64,000 nt of DNA from Candidatus Angelobacter sp. Gp1-AA117 (GTDB taxonomy: Bacteria; Acidobacteriota; Terriglobia; Terriglobales; Acidobacteriaceae): NCBI GenBank assembly GCA_003223515.1, contig QHVI01000013.1, positions 1-64,000 on the forward strand, given 5' to 3'. Shown piece by piece: positions 40,349-51,000 of this stretch; position 1 is the first letter of the stretch, and every line of letters starts with the position of its first letter. A program made the position numbers and the translations under genes. The notes beneath the pieces are model-generated. The model was given only the letters and a program-made list of their open reading frames with translations, was not told the origin of the DNA and searched no databases.

Positions 40349-41479
40349 TCAGATCTCCGATGGGGGGGAATTGACGATGGCGATCTGCTGAATCTGAGTG
40401 CTGCCTTCAATGATCTCCATTACTTTGGCGTCGCGAAGGAATCGCGATACCGGATAATTTTCCGTGAGCCCGTTGGCGCCGTGCAGTTGCACGGCATCAT
40501 TGGCTGCACGGGTGGCGATCCTGGAAGCAAAGTATTTGGCGACCAGCGCCTCACTGATGGCCTGCGGATCACTCATTTGGCGCGCATATCCCGCGCGGCA
40601 ACACAGCAGGCGCGCAGCGTGGGTACCGGCTATCATTTCTGAAAGCTTGCGCTGCACAAGCTGATGCTTGTTGATGGTGACTCCAAACTGCTTTCTCTTG
40701 CTGCAATAGTCCAGAGAGGCAGATAAGCACGCCTGGGCAATCCCAACGCATCCCCACGCCACGCTGTAGCGGCCGAAATCCAGTGCGGTGGCTACTGCCT
40801 GAAGATGAGCGAAGCCGGATTTTCCGACCAGAGAATCCATTGGCACCCGGCATTCCGATAAGTCCAATTCGGCAACCAATGAGGCGCGCGTACCCACAAC
40901 CTGAATCTTGCGGCGAGTCAGACCAGGCGTTTCACCGGGAACAAGAAACGCAGAAACCCCACTGTCTTCACGGGCAATCACAAGAAACAGATCTGCGATC
41001 TGGCCATAGGTGATCCAGCATTTCTTTCCGTTCAGGATGTAGTGGTCCGAATCACGCCGGGCGGTTGTCTCGACGCTGGAGCTGTCACTTCCGACATTGG
41101 GTTCGGAGAGCGCCAGGGCGCATAGCAACTCACCGCGTGACATCCGGGGAAAAAACTTCTCCTTCAGCGATGGCCTGGCCCAGCGCAACACAGTAAGGGT
41201 CACCATGTCATGCACCGTGAGAAGAGAGCGGACTGAGGAGCACGCGCGGCCTATTTCTTCCGTCAACACGCCGTAAGTAATCGCGTCCATGCCGCCTCCG
41301 CCAAACTCCGCCGGCACAGGAGCGCCCAGGTACCCATGTTCCCGCAGCTCGGCAAAGATATGGGATGGAACCCGTTGTTTGTTGTCCCATTGTCCGGCAT
41401 AAGGAGCAATCTTTTGCTCCGCAAAACTCCGGAACCTGCTTCGGGCTTCCTTCTGCCGATTGGACAACTCAATTTGCAT
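40349..41479 (-). CDS. Acyl-CoA dehydrogenase family protein (FkbI-like)
   Basis: The 376-residue protein has the acyl-CoA dehydrogenase fold: N-terminal helices, the middle domain (CALALSEPNVGSDSSSVETT then YILNGKKCWITYGQIADLFL) and the C-terminal FAD-binding part (DAVQLHGANGLTENYPVSRF then EIIEGSTQIQQIAI). In extender-unit sets the homologous enzyme oxidises the ACP-bound glyceryl-derived unit. It follows the ACP gene with an 11-base overlap and precedes the FkbH-like gene by 4 bases. The ATG at 41477-41479 is preferred over the TTG at 41494. Confidence 0.9.
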   Translation of the reverse strand: MQIELSNRQKEARSRFRSFAEQKIAPYAGQWDNKQRVPSHIFAELREHGYLGAPVPAEFGGGGMDAITYGVLTEEIGRACSSVRSLLTVHDMVTLTVLRWARPSLKEKFFPRMSRGELLCALALSEPNVGSDSSSVETTARRDSDHYILNGKKCWITYGQIADLFLVIAREDSGVSAFLVPGETPGLTRRKIQVVGTRASLVAELDLSECRVPMDSLVGKSGFAHLQAVATALDFGRYSVAWGCVGIAQACLSASLDYCSKRKQFGVTINKHQLVQRKLSEMIAGTHAARLLCCRAGYARQMSDPQAISEALVAKYFASRIATRAANDAVQLHGANGLTENYPVSRFLRDAKVMEIIEGSTQIQQIAIVNSPPSEI

Positions 41480-41759
41480 CAACAGCGCTCGCAAGCCTTT
41501 CGTAATCGTTTGGTTGTGATTTCGCGGCGGTCTTTTTCTCGATGAATGCCAGGATGTTGTTCACACTGCGAAAGTTGGAGAGTTCAAGATCTTCGTCTTC
41601 AATGGTGATCGAGAAGTTATTTTCAAGAAAGCTGACCAATTGCACGATGACCAGCGAGTTTACGAATCCGGCCTCAAATATGTCGTCATCGCCGTTCAGA
41701 GTTTCGCAGCGAAAGAAACGGCCTAAAAACGCCATGATGTGCTGCCTGGGATTTTCCAT
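41469..41759 (-). CDS. Free acyl carrier protein (FkbJ-like)
   Basis: The 96-residue acidic protein has the four-helix carrier pattern with the phosphopantetheine serine in DIFEAGFVNSLVIVQLV (usual form GFVDSL; the Asp is Asn here). The helix-III segment ITIEDEDLELSNFRSVNNIL is typical of stand-alone ACPs in methoxymalonyl/hydroxymalonyl sets. It should carry the glyceryl unit loaded by the FkbH-like enzyme. It ends inside the start of the dehydrogenase gene, indicating coupled expression. Confidence 0.88.
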   Translation of the reverse strand: MENPRQHIMAFLGRFFRCETLNGDDDIFEAGFVNSLVIVQLVSFLENNFSITIEDEDLELSNFRSVNNILAFIEKKTAAKSQPNDYERLASAVDAN

Positions 41760-41809
41760 AAGTGCTTTCCTCCACCGGTGTGCGTCGTTCGCGAAGAGTC
41801 TTTCCTGCG

Positions 41810-42120
41810 CTACGCCGAATGAGAGTTCACTACTACGGCACAGGAGTCGGAGACATAGTCGTAGAAGCCACGGCCATTCTTCCGGCCATGCAGGCCTGCC
41901 CTGCCCAGACCATCTTTTTCAAAAGTGGGCAGGGTCTGTATTTGTCATCGTTATAGCTTGAACAGCCGCTGCATCCGCAAATCCTGCCGAATCTGATCTC
42001 TCGCATTCTGCAGCTGTGCCGCCTCTGTATCTATGAGTATTACCTGGTCCGCCGCCAGTGCAGCACATTGGGCCACACCGCTGCCCATGACGCCAGCGCC
42101 TAAAACACCAGTTTTTTCAT
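41810..42120 (-). pseudogene. Internally deleted 3-hydroxyacyl-CoA dehydrogenase (FkbK-like)
   Basis: The minus strand has an ATG at 42118-42120 with GAGGTG upstream, but that frame stops after MKKLVF. One base off, it reads TGVLGAGVMGSGVAQCAALA with the NAD-binding GxGxxG, then ends at a TAA near 41953. The next stretch encodes a piece resembling LGRAGLHGRKNGRGFYDY, the C-terminal signature of the same family, and stops at 41810. The roughly 200 residues between are missing, and the run of six A after ATG is one base short. The gene is thus broken twice. It occupies the expected place for the fourth gene of a hydroxymalonyl-ACP set. Confidence 0.8.
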
Positions 42121-42131
42121 GCTCACCTCTC

Positions 42132-45100
42132 TTAGTTGGCGGGGTGGATCAGCTCTTTAATCTTTATTGAAGGGTTTTCTGCAATTGCGGTCAGGATAGC
42201 TTTCCAGTCCCTCATTACGCGGACTATGGTGGCTTGGTCGAACTCTCTTACGTGATACGAAATGTGGAGTTCCGTCCCAAGACGGGTGGTGCGGGGATAG
42301 ACATCTAGACGCAACGGGACGGCAGTTTTTGCATAGAACCACCCCATCGTTTGTTGCATGACTGCAGCTTTGAGATTCTGGTAATAAATAACGCTTTCAA
42401 ATAGCAACTGATGAGGTGCAATGCCCATCCATGATTTTAAGCTCTGGGGTGGCAAATGCTCGTAACTGATGATTTGCCATTGTTTTTGCTGCATTCGTGC
42501 CAGGCATGAAAGCAAATCTTCCTCCTCATTGATCTGCAGGCGGACTGGAAGGAAGTTCAAGGTGCAGCCCACCATTTGGGTGATGTCGCCAAAATCTACC
42601 GATCTGCCGTTCATAGCCAGTCCAAAGACAACATCGCGCAGTCCGGAATAACGGCTGACAAGGAAACCCCATGCGGCCTGATAGACGACACTCTCCGTGA
42701 GCCGGTGAGAGCGGGCCAGTGCCCTGAGTCGCCCGGTCACCGGACCTGACAGAGGGCTTGTTTCCCGCTCAAAAATATCTCCACTTGTCGGAATGTTCCC
42801 GGGAATAGCTTTCACCAGTGGAGTGGGAAGAACGGCACCATGCAGTTCTTGCTGCCAGAACAGCTTTGCCTTGCTCCAATCCCGCTTGTGCAACCACTCG
42901 ATGTATTCGCGGTAGGTGACCGGCGGTTTCTCATCAACTACCTGATTGTTCCGCAATGCTGCGTACAGCGCCTGATGGTGGTCGGTAACTATATTTGCAC
43001 TCCATCCTTCCAGGCACATATAGTTGAATGCCCTGCAGACCACAAAAACGTCATCGCCGACCTGTCCCAGGAAAAGACGGGCGGAAGGGGGATTTCGAAG
43101 TTCAAGGCCACGCACTGCATTGTGCTGAACGAAGCGTCTTGTTGTTTCCCTTAGTTCATCAGCCGGTAAACCCCGCCAATCCTCGTACTCTACAGGTATA
43201 GTTGCCTTCCGATGCACAACTTGCAAAGGCCGATCCAGTCCTTCCCACAGAAATGATGTGCGAAGCACCGCATGACGTGCGCCAAGCATCTGGTAAGTTT
43301 CGACAAAGAGGTCCAGATCGATTCCGCGCTCCAATTCAGCTCCCCAGACCATGTTGAGCGAAGGATCACCAATATCCAGGTGGTGCACCAGCATGTCCGC
43401 AGGCAGGCTGCCCAGCGGGTAGAACTCTTCAATATCAGCAGCGGGCAAATAGCGGTCAATAACGGACTGGTCAAGGTGGACGGGAGCAATATCCGAGACC
43501 TGCAATTCAGGTGTCGAGCTGGTCGCCGAGCCCAGTTCTGGATCCCCAGGCTCTGAGCCGCGCTCGATCACCTCGGCCAACTCGGCGATAGTCTGATATT
43601 TGAACATTTCCTGCACAGTTGTTCTGTAACCGGCCTTTTGTATGGCGGCCACCACGCGGATACTTTGAATGGAATCCCCACCCAACTCAAAGAAGTTGTC
43701 GTTGGTGCTGACCTCTTCCAGATGCAACGTTTCTTTCCATATTGCAGCCAAAGATTCCTGCACCGGCGTCTGAGGCAGTACTAATTCTGACTGTCTCCTG
43801 GGAACAATGGTCGGACATGGCAGAGCCTTACGGTCCAGTTTGCCGCTGGGAGTAAGAGGCAGGGTCTCAAGCACGACAAAAAGCGCTGGGGTCATGAAGT
43901 CCGGCAGCTTTTCTTTCAAATGCTGACGCAACTCGGTCGTCAGGGACTGGGCCAGTTTGTGCCGCAGGGGGTTATTAAAGAGGTGCGAAGGTGGAGCCGC
44001 GCCTGCGGGACCTTCCGACAGGTTGGCCAAAGCCGCGCTGCTATCCGGAATATCTTTGCGGCACATAATTAGACTGAACTCGGTCGGAACTTCATGTGGC
44101 CGCCAGCCAGCTCTTACTGCATACCCTGACTCTTCGCCCAGACGCCATACTGTTTCAGGATCGAGTCCTTCCCGATAGAGACTAGCTGCAGCATTGCGCA
44201 ATTCATCCACTGTGGTGCCTTGCCCCACAGATTGAGCCAGGGTCTCTGCCATTCGCATTTCTTGTTCGATCCGGCCATTCACAATTCCAGTCATTGCCAG
44301 CAGCGGCGGCTGCACGGTTTTGAGCTGTTGTCGCAAGCTATCGAGATCTGTGCCGGCTTCATGGAAGCGGACCCACGGTACTGTATTGCGTGCAGGCCGC
44401 TCTCCTCTGACCTGAAGGATTGCATCGAAGCGGAACTTTGCCATTTCGTTCCCCCCCAGGCCACGCCGCAGCCAGATTTGGGCAGAACTCACTCCGGGAA
44501 GATTTTCCGGCAGGGAATAGAAGAACTCAGGGGCAACCACCAGTTCGGATTCCTGCTCTATCTGGGCAAGTGCCCTCTGGCGGACGGTTTCGACCGGAGT
44601 GCTCGCTGGGCTCCGAGAAATTTCCAGAGAAGAATGGAAGATTTCCAGGAGCCCGAGGTGCCGCACATCACCGACAAAAATGTGTCCGCCATCACGTACC
44701 ACTTTGACTGCGGCTTGCAGCACCTGGGTGAGATATTCAGCATTGGGAAAATACTGGATGACCGAGTTCAAGACCACGAGATCGAAGCTTTTTTCCTTTT
44801 CCTGGGAAAGTGCTTCATGTGCGGGTTGCCGTCTGACTTCTACTCCTGCATATTCCTTGTTGGCGCGAATCACATTGGAAATGTGCCGCAGGCCGCGCTC
44901 CGAAATATCCGTGCCCACATACTTGCTGCACTTTGGAGCGATTGAGAGCAGCAACAGGCCAGTTCCGCAGCCTAACTCCAGCACCGATTCCGGTTTGAGA
45001 TCCAGAATCCGGTTTACCGTTTGACCGAGCCATTCTTCCATTTCCCACCGATCAATAGGTTCTCCTGTAAAGCTGCTGACCCATCCGGCGAAATCCAGGG

Positions 45101-48062
45101 AATTGTTCCACTCTGCAATCGTGGGTGCTCCGTTGTATGTCTCGTTAAACACCTCCCGCCATTGCTGGACGGCCTCCACTGACAGGCCTTCACTTACAGG
45201 TTTGGGTGGCGCAGCAGGGACCACATAGGCGATGAGCTGCTTGTCTCCATTTTCATCTTCTCGCGCCACCACGGCGGCATCTTCTACTGAAGGATGGTCC
45301 CGCAGGTGAGATTCAATCTCACCAAGTTCAATGCGGTACCCGCGGAGCTTCACCTGGTTATCAATGCGGTCAAGGAACTCGATGGCTTCCAGAGGCAGCC
45401 AGCGCACCAGATCACCGCTTCTGTACAGCCGCGCTCCTGGCTGTGTGGACAAAGGATCGGGAACGAACTTCGCGGCAGTGAGATCGGGCCGGTTCAGATA
45501 GCCGCGTCCCACCCCGATGCCGCCAATATAGAGTTCTCCCGCCACGCCTACGGGCAACGGCATCATTTCTTTATCAAGTACATAGGTTTGGATATTTGCG
45601 ATTGGGCGGCCGATGGGTACCGTGGATCCTGCATCATCACCGCAACGCCATGCCGTCACGTCAATTGCAGCCTCAGTGGGACCATAAAGGTTGTAGAGTG
45701 GAACACGCGGTAAACGTGCAGCAAACTGCCGGACAAACTCTTGCGGCAGCGCTTCACCACTGCAAATGACCCGCCGCAGAGAACTGCAATGCTCAATGCC
45801 GTCCACTTCTAAGAACAAGCGGAGCATGGATGGCACAAAATGCATGGTCGTGACCTTCTGTGCCTGAATCAGTTGGACAAGATATTCGGGATCTTTATGT
45901 CCTTCAGGACGCGCCAGCACGATGCACGATCCTGTGACCAACGGCCAGAAGACCTCCCACACAGAGACATCAAAACTGAAAGAGGTCTTTTGCAGGACAC
46001 GATCTTCCGGGGTGAGCTCGAACATTTCTTGCATCCACAGTAGGCGGTTGCAGATACCCTCGTGGGTATTCATTCCTGCTTTGGGATTGCCGGTGGAACC
46101 TGACGTGTAGATCGCATAAGCAAGCTGAAGAGGGGCGACAGGGACTTCAAAATCACTGTGATCCCAGCTGCTGTCATTGCTAACTTCTTCGAGCGAGATC
46201 AGACGCGGGTTGTCTCCAGAAAACCGCTCGGCCACTGCTGATTGGACCAGCAATATTGAGATCCCGGAATCCTCAGTCATGAAGTTCAGGCGGGCAGGCG
46301 GATATTCAGGATCGAGAGGCAGGTAAGCGCCACCGGCCTTCAGAATTCCCACCATTCCGATCACCATTTCCGGTGAGCGGCGGCATGCGATACCTACAAT
46401 GGAATCCGCCTTGACTCCGCGCTCGCGCAGGCAACAGGCAACGCGGTTGGCCCGCTGGTTGAGCTCTTGATAGCTCAGGGCAGAATTCTCGAAAATACAT
46501 GCTGGGACATGTGGCGATTTCCGGGCCTGCAGTTCAAAGAGTTGATGCAGCCCCTGCTGCAGATCGTATTCAGCAGCAGTCTTGTTCCAGGCGCAGACTA
46601 CCTCTTCGATTTCAGCAGTGGTCAGGAGTGAGATTTTCGAGATTGGTTGATCGGGCGCTTCGACAAGCTGTTGCACCACTCGCGTCAGATGACCGAGCAT
46701 CCGGGTCACTGCAGCATCGCTGAACAGGTCAGTGCTGTATTCCAGTTCTCCGCCGAAGTTGTCAGGGAACTCGGCAATCGTCATCCATAAATCGAACTTC
46801 GAAACGGCTTGGCGCAGGATCACTGGCTCAATTTTCAGGCCGGTGATCTCGCTGTTCCTGAGGCTTCGTGAGCCCTCGAAATTAAGCATCACCTGAAACA
46901 GCGGGTTGCGGCTCATGTCCCGCTCAAGCTTGAGCTCGTTCACAAGCTTCTCAAAAGGCAAGTCCTGGTTCTCGTAAGCAGCCACTGTCATCTTCTCGAT
47001 GCGGCCAAGTAGCTCACGGAACGTCGGGTTGCCACTCAAATCGGTGCGTAAAACCAGCGTATTAGCGAAATTACCAATCAAGCCTTCTAATTCCGGGTAG
47101 TTGCGGTTCGCGATAGGGCAGCCAACAAGGATATCCTCCTGTCCGTAGTACCGGTGCAGCCACACATTGAAAGCAGCGAGTACAAGCATGAAGCTCGTAA
47201 CACCTGTTTCATCAGAAAGCCGGTGCATTGGCTTCGTCAGATCCTCCCCAAAGCTGAAAGGAAGGCTTGACCCCCTGAAAGACGAAACCAGAGGACGCGT
47301 CTTGTCAGCCGGTAATTGCAGGACCGGGCGCTCGCCACTCATCTGAGTTTTCCAGTAGTCGAGCTGCCGCTGTAACCTTTCACCTTCCAGCCATGTGCGC
47401 TGCCATTCTGCATAATCCGGGTATTGAATGGGGAGTTTAGGTAGCCTTGCCTGCCGGTTCGCGGTAAATGCGCGGTAGCACTCGAAAAATTCAGACTGGA
47501 ACACGCCAACCGACCAGCCGTCAAACACAATATGGTGGACGATACCCAGCATCACATATTCGGATTCTGCCAGCTGCAACAGCGTGACGCGCAGGAGCGG
47601 GAGCCGCGTGAGATCGAACGGCCGCATCGTCTCATCGGCGCCAATTCGTTCAATGGTTGCCTGTTGCTCCATGGCTGGAGTGTGCCGGAGATCTGTTTCT
47701 AAAATATTAAGTTCAAAGGGCTCTTCAACGACCTGATGGGCATTGCCGTCCTCTGACCGGAAGACCGTTCGCAGCGCTTCATGACGGCGAATGACTTCAT
47801 TGAATGAAGCTCGCAACGCTGCCAGGTCGAGATTGCCACTCAAGCGCATAGCGAAGGTGATGTTGTACGCGGTGTTTTCAGGAACCAATTGGTCAAGAAA
47901 CCAGAGCCTTTGTTGTGCAAAGGAAAGAGGAGCAGGCCCTTGCGCGGTCCGGACTGGAATCGTCTGCCGTTTCTGTTGTTCTCCCTTTTTCCACTTCTCA
48001 AGCAATAACTGCTTGGCAGAAGAAATCACGCGAGGTGCAACGGTCTGATCGGGTGCAGCCAT
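42132..48062 (-). CDS. NRPS module C-A-MT-T with degenerate terminal C domain
   Basis: The 1976-residue protein has a condensation domain with HHIVFDGWS (near 160) and an adenylation domain with YTSGSTGNPKAGMNTHEGI (near 640). A SAM-dependent N-methyltransferase (VLELGCGTGLLLL, NSVIQYFPNAEYL) is inserted between core A8 (KLRGYRIELGEIE) and A10 (LTPSGKLDRKALP). A carrier domain (FFELGGDSIQSIRV, near 1500) and a final condensation-like domain follow. In that last domain the catalytic HHxxxDG is replaced by FNYMCLEGWS, so it cannot act by the usual mechanism. Pocket residues D-V-W-H-I-S-L-I-D match serine codes, so an N-methyl-serine is likely. The ATG at 48060-48062 has AAGGAG. No thioesterase is fused. 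Confidence 0.92.
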   Translation of the reverse strand: MAAPDQTVAPRVISSAKQLLLEKWKKGEQQKRQTIPVRTAQGPAPLSFAQQRLWFLDQLVPENTAYNITFAMRLSGNLDLAALRASFNEVIRRHEALRTVFRSEDGNAHQVVEEPFELNILETDLRHTPAMEQQATIERIGADETMRPFDLTRLPLLRVTLLQLAESEYVMLGIVHHIVFDGWSVGVFQSEFFECYRAFTANRQARLPKLPIQYPDYAEWQRTWLEGERLQRQLDYWKTQMSGERPVLQLPADKTRPLVSSFRGSSLPFSFGEDLTKPMHRLSDETGVTSFMLVLAAFNVWLHRYYGQEDILVGCPIANRNYPELEGLIGNFANTLVLRTDLSGNPTFRELLGRIEKMTVAAYENQDLPFEKLVNELKLERDMSRNPLFQVMLNFEGSRSLRNSEITGLKIEPVILRQAVSKFDLWMTIAEFPDNFGGELEYSTDLFSDAAVTRMLGHLTRVVQQLVEAPDQPISKISLLTTAEIEEVVCAWNKTAAEYDLQQGLHQLFELQARKSPHVPACIFENSALSYQELNQRANRVACCLRERGVKADSIVGIACRRSPEMVIGMVGILKAGGAYLPLDPEYPPARLNFMTEDSGISILLVQSAVAERFSGDNPRLISLEEVSNDSSWDHSDFEVPVAPLQLAYAIYTSGSTGNPKAGMNTHEGICNRLLWMQEMFELTPEDRVLQKTSFSFDVSVWEVFWPLVTGSCIVLARPEGHKDPEYLVQLIQAQKVTTMHFVPSMLRLFLEVDGIEHCSSLRRVICSGEALPQEFVRQFAARLPRVPLYNLYGPTEAAIDVTAWRCGDDAGSTVPIGRPIANIQTYVLDKEMMPLPVGVAGELYIGGIGVGRGYLNRPDLTAAKFVPDPLSTQPGARLYRSGDLVRWLPLEAIEFLDRIDNQVKLRGYRIELGEIESHLRDHPSVEDAAVVAREDENGDKQLIAYVVPAAPPKPVSEGLSVEAVQQWREVFNETYNGAPTIAEWNNSLDFAGWVSSFTGEPIDRWEMEEWLGQTVNRILDLKPESVLELGCGTGLLLLSIAPKCSKYVGTDISERGLRHISNVIRANKEYAGVEVRRQPAHEALSQEKEKSFDLVVLNSVIQYFPNAEYLTQVLQAAVKVVRDGGHIFVGDVRHLGLLEIFHSSLEISRSPASTPVETVRQRALAQIEQESELVVAPEFFYSLPENLPGVSSAQIWLRRGLGGNEMAKFRFDAILQVRGERPARNTVPWVRFHEAGTDLDSLRQQLKTVQPPLLAMTGIVNGRIEQEMRMAETLAQSVGQGTTVDELRNAAASLYREGLDPETVWRLGEESGYAVRAGWRPHEVPTEFSLIMCRKDIPDSSAALANLSEGPAGAAPPSHLFNNPLRHKLAQSLTTELRQHLKEKLPDFMTPALFVVLETLPLTPSGKLDRKALPCPTIVPRRQSELVLPQTPVQESLAAIWKETLHLEEVSTNDNFFELGGDSIQSIRVVAAIQKAGYRTTVQEMFKYQTIAELAEVIERGSEPGDPELGSATSSTPELQVSDIAPVHLDQSVIDRYLPAADIEEFYPLGSLPADMLVHHLDIGDPSLNMVWGAELERGIDLDLFVETYQMLGARHAVLRTSFLWEGLDRPLQVVHRKATIPVEYEDWRGLPADELRETTRRFVQHNAVRGLELRNPPSARLFLGQVGDDVFVVCRAFNYMCLEGWSANIVTDHHQALYAALRNNQVVDEKPPVTYREYIEWLHKRDWSKAKLFWQQELHGAVLPTPLVKAIPGNIPTSGDIFERETSPLSGPVTGRLRALARSHRLTESVVYQAAWGFLVSRYSGLRDVVFGLAMNGRSVDFGDITQMVGCTLNFLPVRLQINEEEDLLSCLARMQQKQWQIISYEHLPPQSLKSWMGIAPHQLLFESVIYYQNLKAAVMQQTMGWFYAKTAVPLRLDVYPRTTRLGTELHISYHVREFDQATIVRVMRDWKAILTAIAENPSIKIKELIHPAN

Positions 48063-48072
48063 GCTTGCTCCT

Positions 48073-51000
48073 TTATCCAAGGTTCTCGGCTAATTTGGCG
48101 GCTTCCTCATCGGAGAGTTCTTCGAGCTTCTGCAGAAGCAAACCTTCAATGATCTCCGACAGGCTGGCAATGGTTGGGTTTTCGATTAATTGCCGTAAAG
48201 GCAACTCGATTGGAAATGTTCCTGAGAGACGTGAGATGAGGCGGGTCCCGAGCAAAGAATCTCCGCCGATTTTGAAAAAATTATCATGGATGCTGATTTG
48301 CTCAATGCCCAGCAGCTCATACCAGAGGGCGGCGACTTTTCGTTGCAACTCGGTTTCCGGTAAAACAAGCTGCTCACCCTCCGCCGCGTCATCATCAATT
48401 CCGCGCATGGTTTGGGAATTGGTCTCAAGCGCAGCAGCAATGCTTTTTTGGGGGGAAGCTTTGTCCTGGGAAGACGCAGGCTGCGGGTAAATCGCAAAGG
48501 CCGTTTTGGGTATACCAATCGACGTACCCACCGGCTGCACCCGGTACACTTTTCGCTCAAAGGGATAGGTTGGTAGCCACATGCGCGAACGGCGATCTTG
48601 TTCGTGAAACGACTCCCAGTCCGGGGTCCAGCCTTCCAACCAGAGCTTTCCAAGACTTGAGAGCAGGACAGCACTGTCGTCGGCAGCGTCGTAAATACTG
48701 GAGAGCGACTGTAATGCTACAGCGCGTTCTCCACTGTGGCAGGCGGGGTGTTGTAGTACGAGACTGCACAGCGTCTGGCCGGGGCCTGCTTCGACAAAGA
48801 TCTGCGTTCCGTTTTGGCGGAGCTTTTCAACACCTGCTCCAAAGCGCACTGTTCCGCACAGATGCCGGGCCCAATACGCGGGATCACGTGGCTCCTCCGG
48901 CTTGATCCAATCCCCTGTGACGTTTGAGACATAGGGTATCTGCGGAGGCTGCGTCGGGAATTGCTTCAGTACCTCCATGAACGCTTCTGTGATGGGTGCC
49001 ATCGCATGCGAATGCAGCGCGTGACTGGTATGGACGTGGCGTGTCTCTATACCCTTAGATTTAAGCCGCGACTGCAACTCCGCAATGCTTTCAACCGGCC
49101 CGCTTAAAACGGTGAGTGCTGGTCCATTGATTGCAGCCACACCCAACTCGGCGCCCTTAAGTTCCCGCACTTCCTGTTCCGGCAAAGGCACAGCCAGCAT
49201 GGCTCCGGGAGGAAGCGACTGGACCAGTTTCGCGCGCGCGGCTACGATCTTGATTGCATCCGGAACGGAAAAAACGCCCGCCACACAGGCGGCAGAGAAT
49301 TCTCCGAGACTGTAACCGATCAGGGCTTTGGGTTTGAGTCCCCAGTGCATCCACAGCCGTGCCAGAGCAAGTTCCGTGATAAACAGGGCAATCTGGGCGA
49401 AATCCGTGCGCATGCGCTCGGCTGGTGTGCCATTCGTTCTACCAGCCCGGCCCAGCATTCGACGAAGGTCGGGCCCGTTGTTTACTGCTGAAGTCTTTGT
49501 GTTGGCGGAAGCGGAATCTACTCGCAAGATGGTACGAAAATCCACATTCAGTTCCTGCTTCAGCAATTCGAAACAGCGGTCTAACTCCGTACGGAAAAAC
49601 GGTTCTGTCTGATAGAGCGTGGCGGCCATGCCGGGGTGATCATCGCCGAGGCCGGAAAACATAATCGCGATATTCGGGGCTTCCAGGGGTGGCCTGACGC
49701 TGGAATAGATCCTCTGCCGGTCGCGGCCTTTCAGGGATTGGACTGCATCATCCACACTGTCGCAGACAAGCACCCTGCGGTAATCGAAAGACTTCCTGCC
49801 TGTCTGAAGGGTGAAAGCTGCGTCCGGCAGAGAAGCAATCGGGTTTTCGGATAGGAAGGTGCGGATCTGATCGGTATATGTCTCCAGTGCAGACGCTGTC
49901 CTGGCAGACAAAGTGAGCATGCTGTATTTGCGGTGTGATCCATGGACAACCGTTTGAGGCGCCTCTTCGAGCACCACGTGCGCGTTCGTTCCTCCGATGC
50001 CAAATGAGCTCACTCCGGCGCGCAATGGTGGACCCTGTGACTTCCAATCTTTTAGCTTGTCATTCACATAGAAGGGACTATCTTCCAGTCCGAGCTTGGG
50101 ATTCGGCTTAGTGAAATGCAAGCTTGCCGGGATCTTCCGATGCCTGAGGGACAGGGCAGTCTTAATTAATCCCGCAATACCCGAAGCCTCAGCCGTATGT
50201 CCGATATTGGTTTTGACTGAACCTATCGCGCAGGAATTTTTTTGAAGAGGTGAATTTGCGGATGCTTCTATCAGTGCCTGCACCTCGATGGGATCGCCGA
50301 TTGGCGTTGCCGTGCCATGGGTCTCGATATAACTGATAGAACTGGCATCGACGCCTGCCATCAGACGCGCCAGGGCGATTACTTCAGATTGCCCTTCAAT
50401 GCTCGGCGCAGTAAAGCCGACTCTGCGCGATCCATCATTATTGGTCGCCGATCCTTTGATGACCGCATAAATGGGATCGCGGTCCTTAAGAGCGTCCTCC
50501 AGTCGCTTGAGAAGCACAACCCCAATCCCGCTGCCGAAAACGCTGCCTTTCCCACATTCGTCGAAGGTACGGCAGTGGCCATCGGGTGACACAACTCCAC
50601 CTTCTTGAAAGTTGTACCCGCTTTTGATTGGAAAGTGGATGGAGACGCCACCTGCCAGTGCCATATCGCACTCTCCAGCCAGCAGGGACTTGCAGGCAAT
50701 GTGAGTTGCCACCAGCGAACTTGAGCATCCGGTACCCACGGCAACACTGGGTCCTCTCAAATTCAGCTTGTAAGACAAGCGGGTAGGCAGGAAATCTTTG
50801 TCGTTGCTCAATATAGACATGGCGTCGCTGAACGCGAAGCCGCTTCCCATCGCAGGTATGATCTGCCAAAAGAAATAGGTGCTGGTAGCGACAGCGGCAA
50901 ACACCCCGATCAGCCCCGCAAATGCGTCGGGAACATAACCGGCATCTTCAAAAGCTTCCCATGCGCACTCCAGGAAGAGGCGCTGCTGGGGATCAATAAA

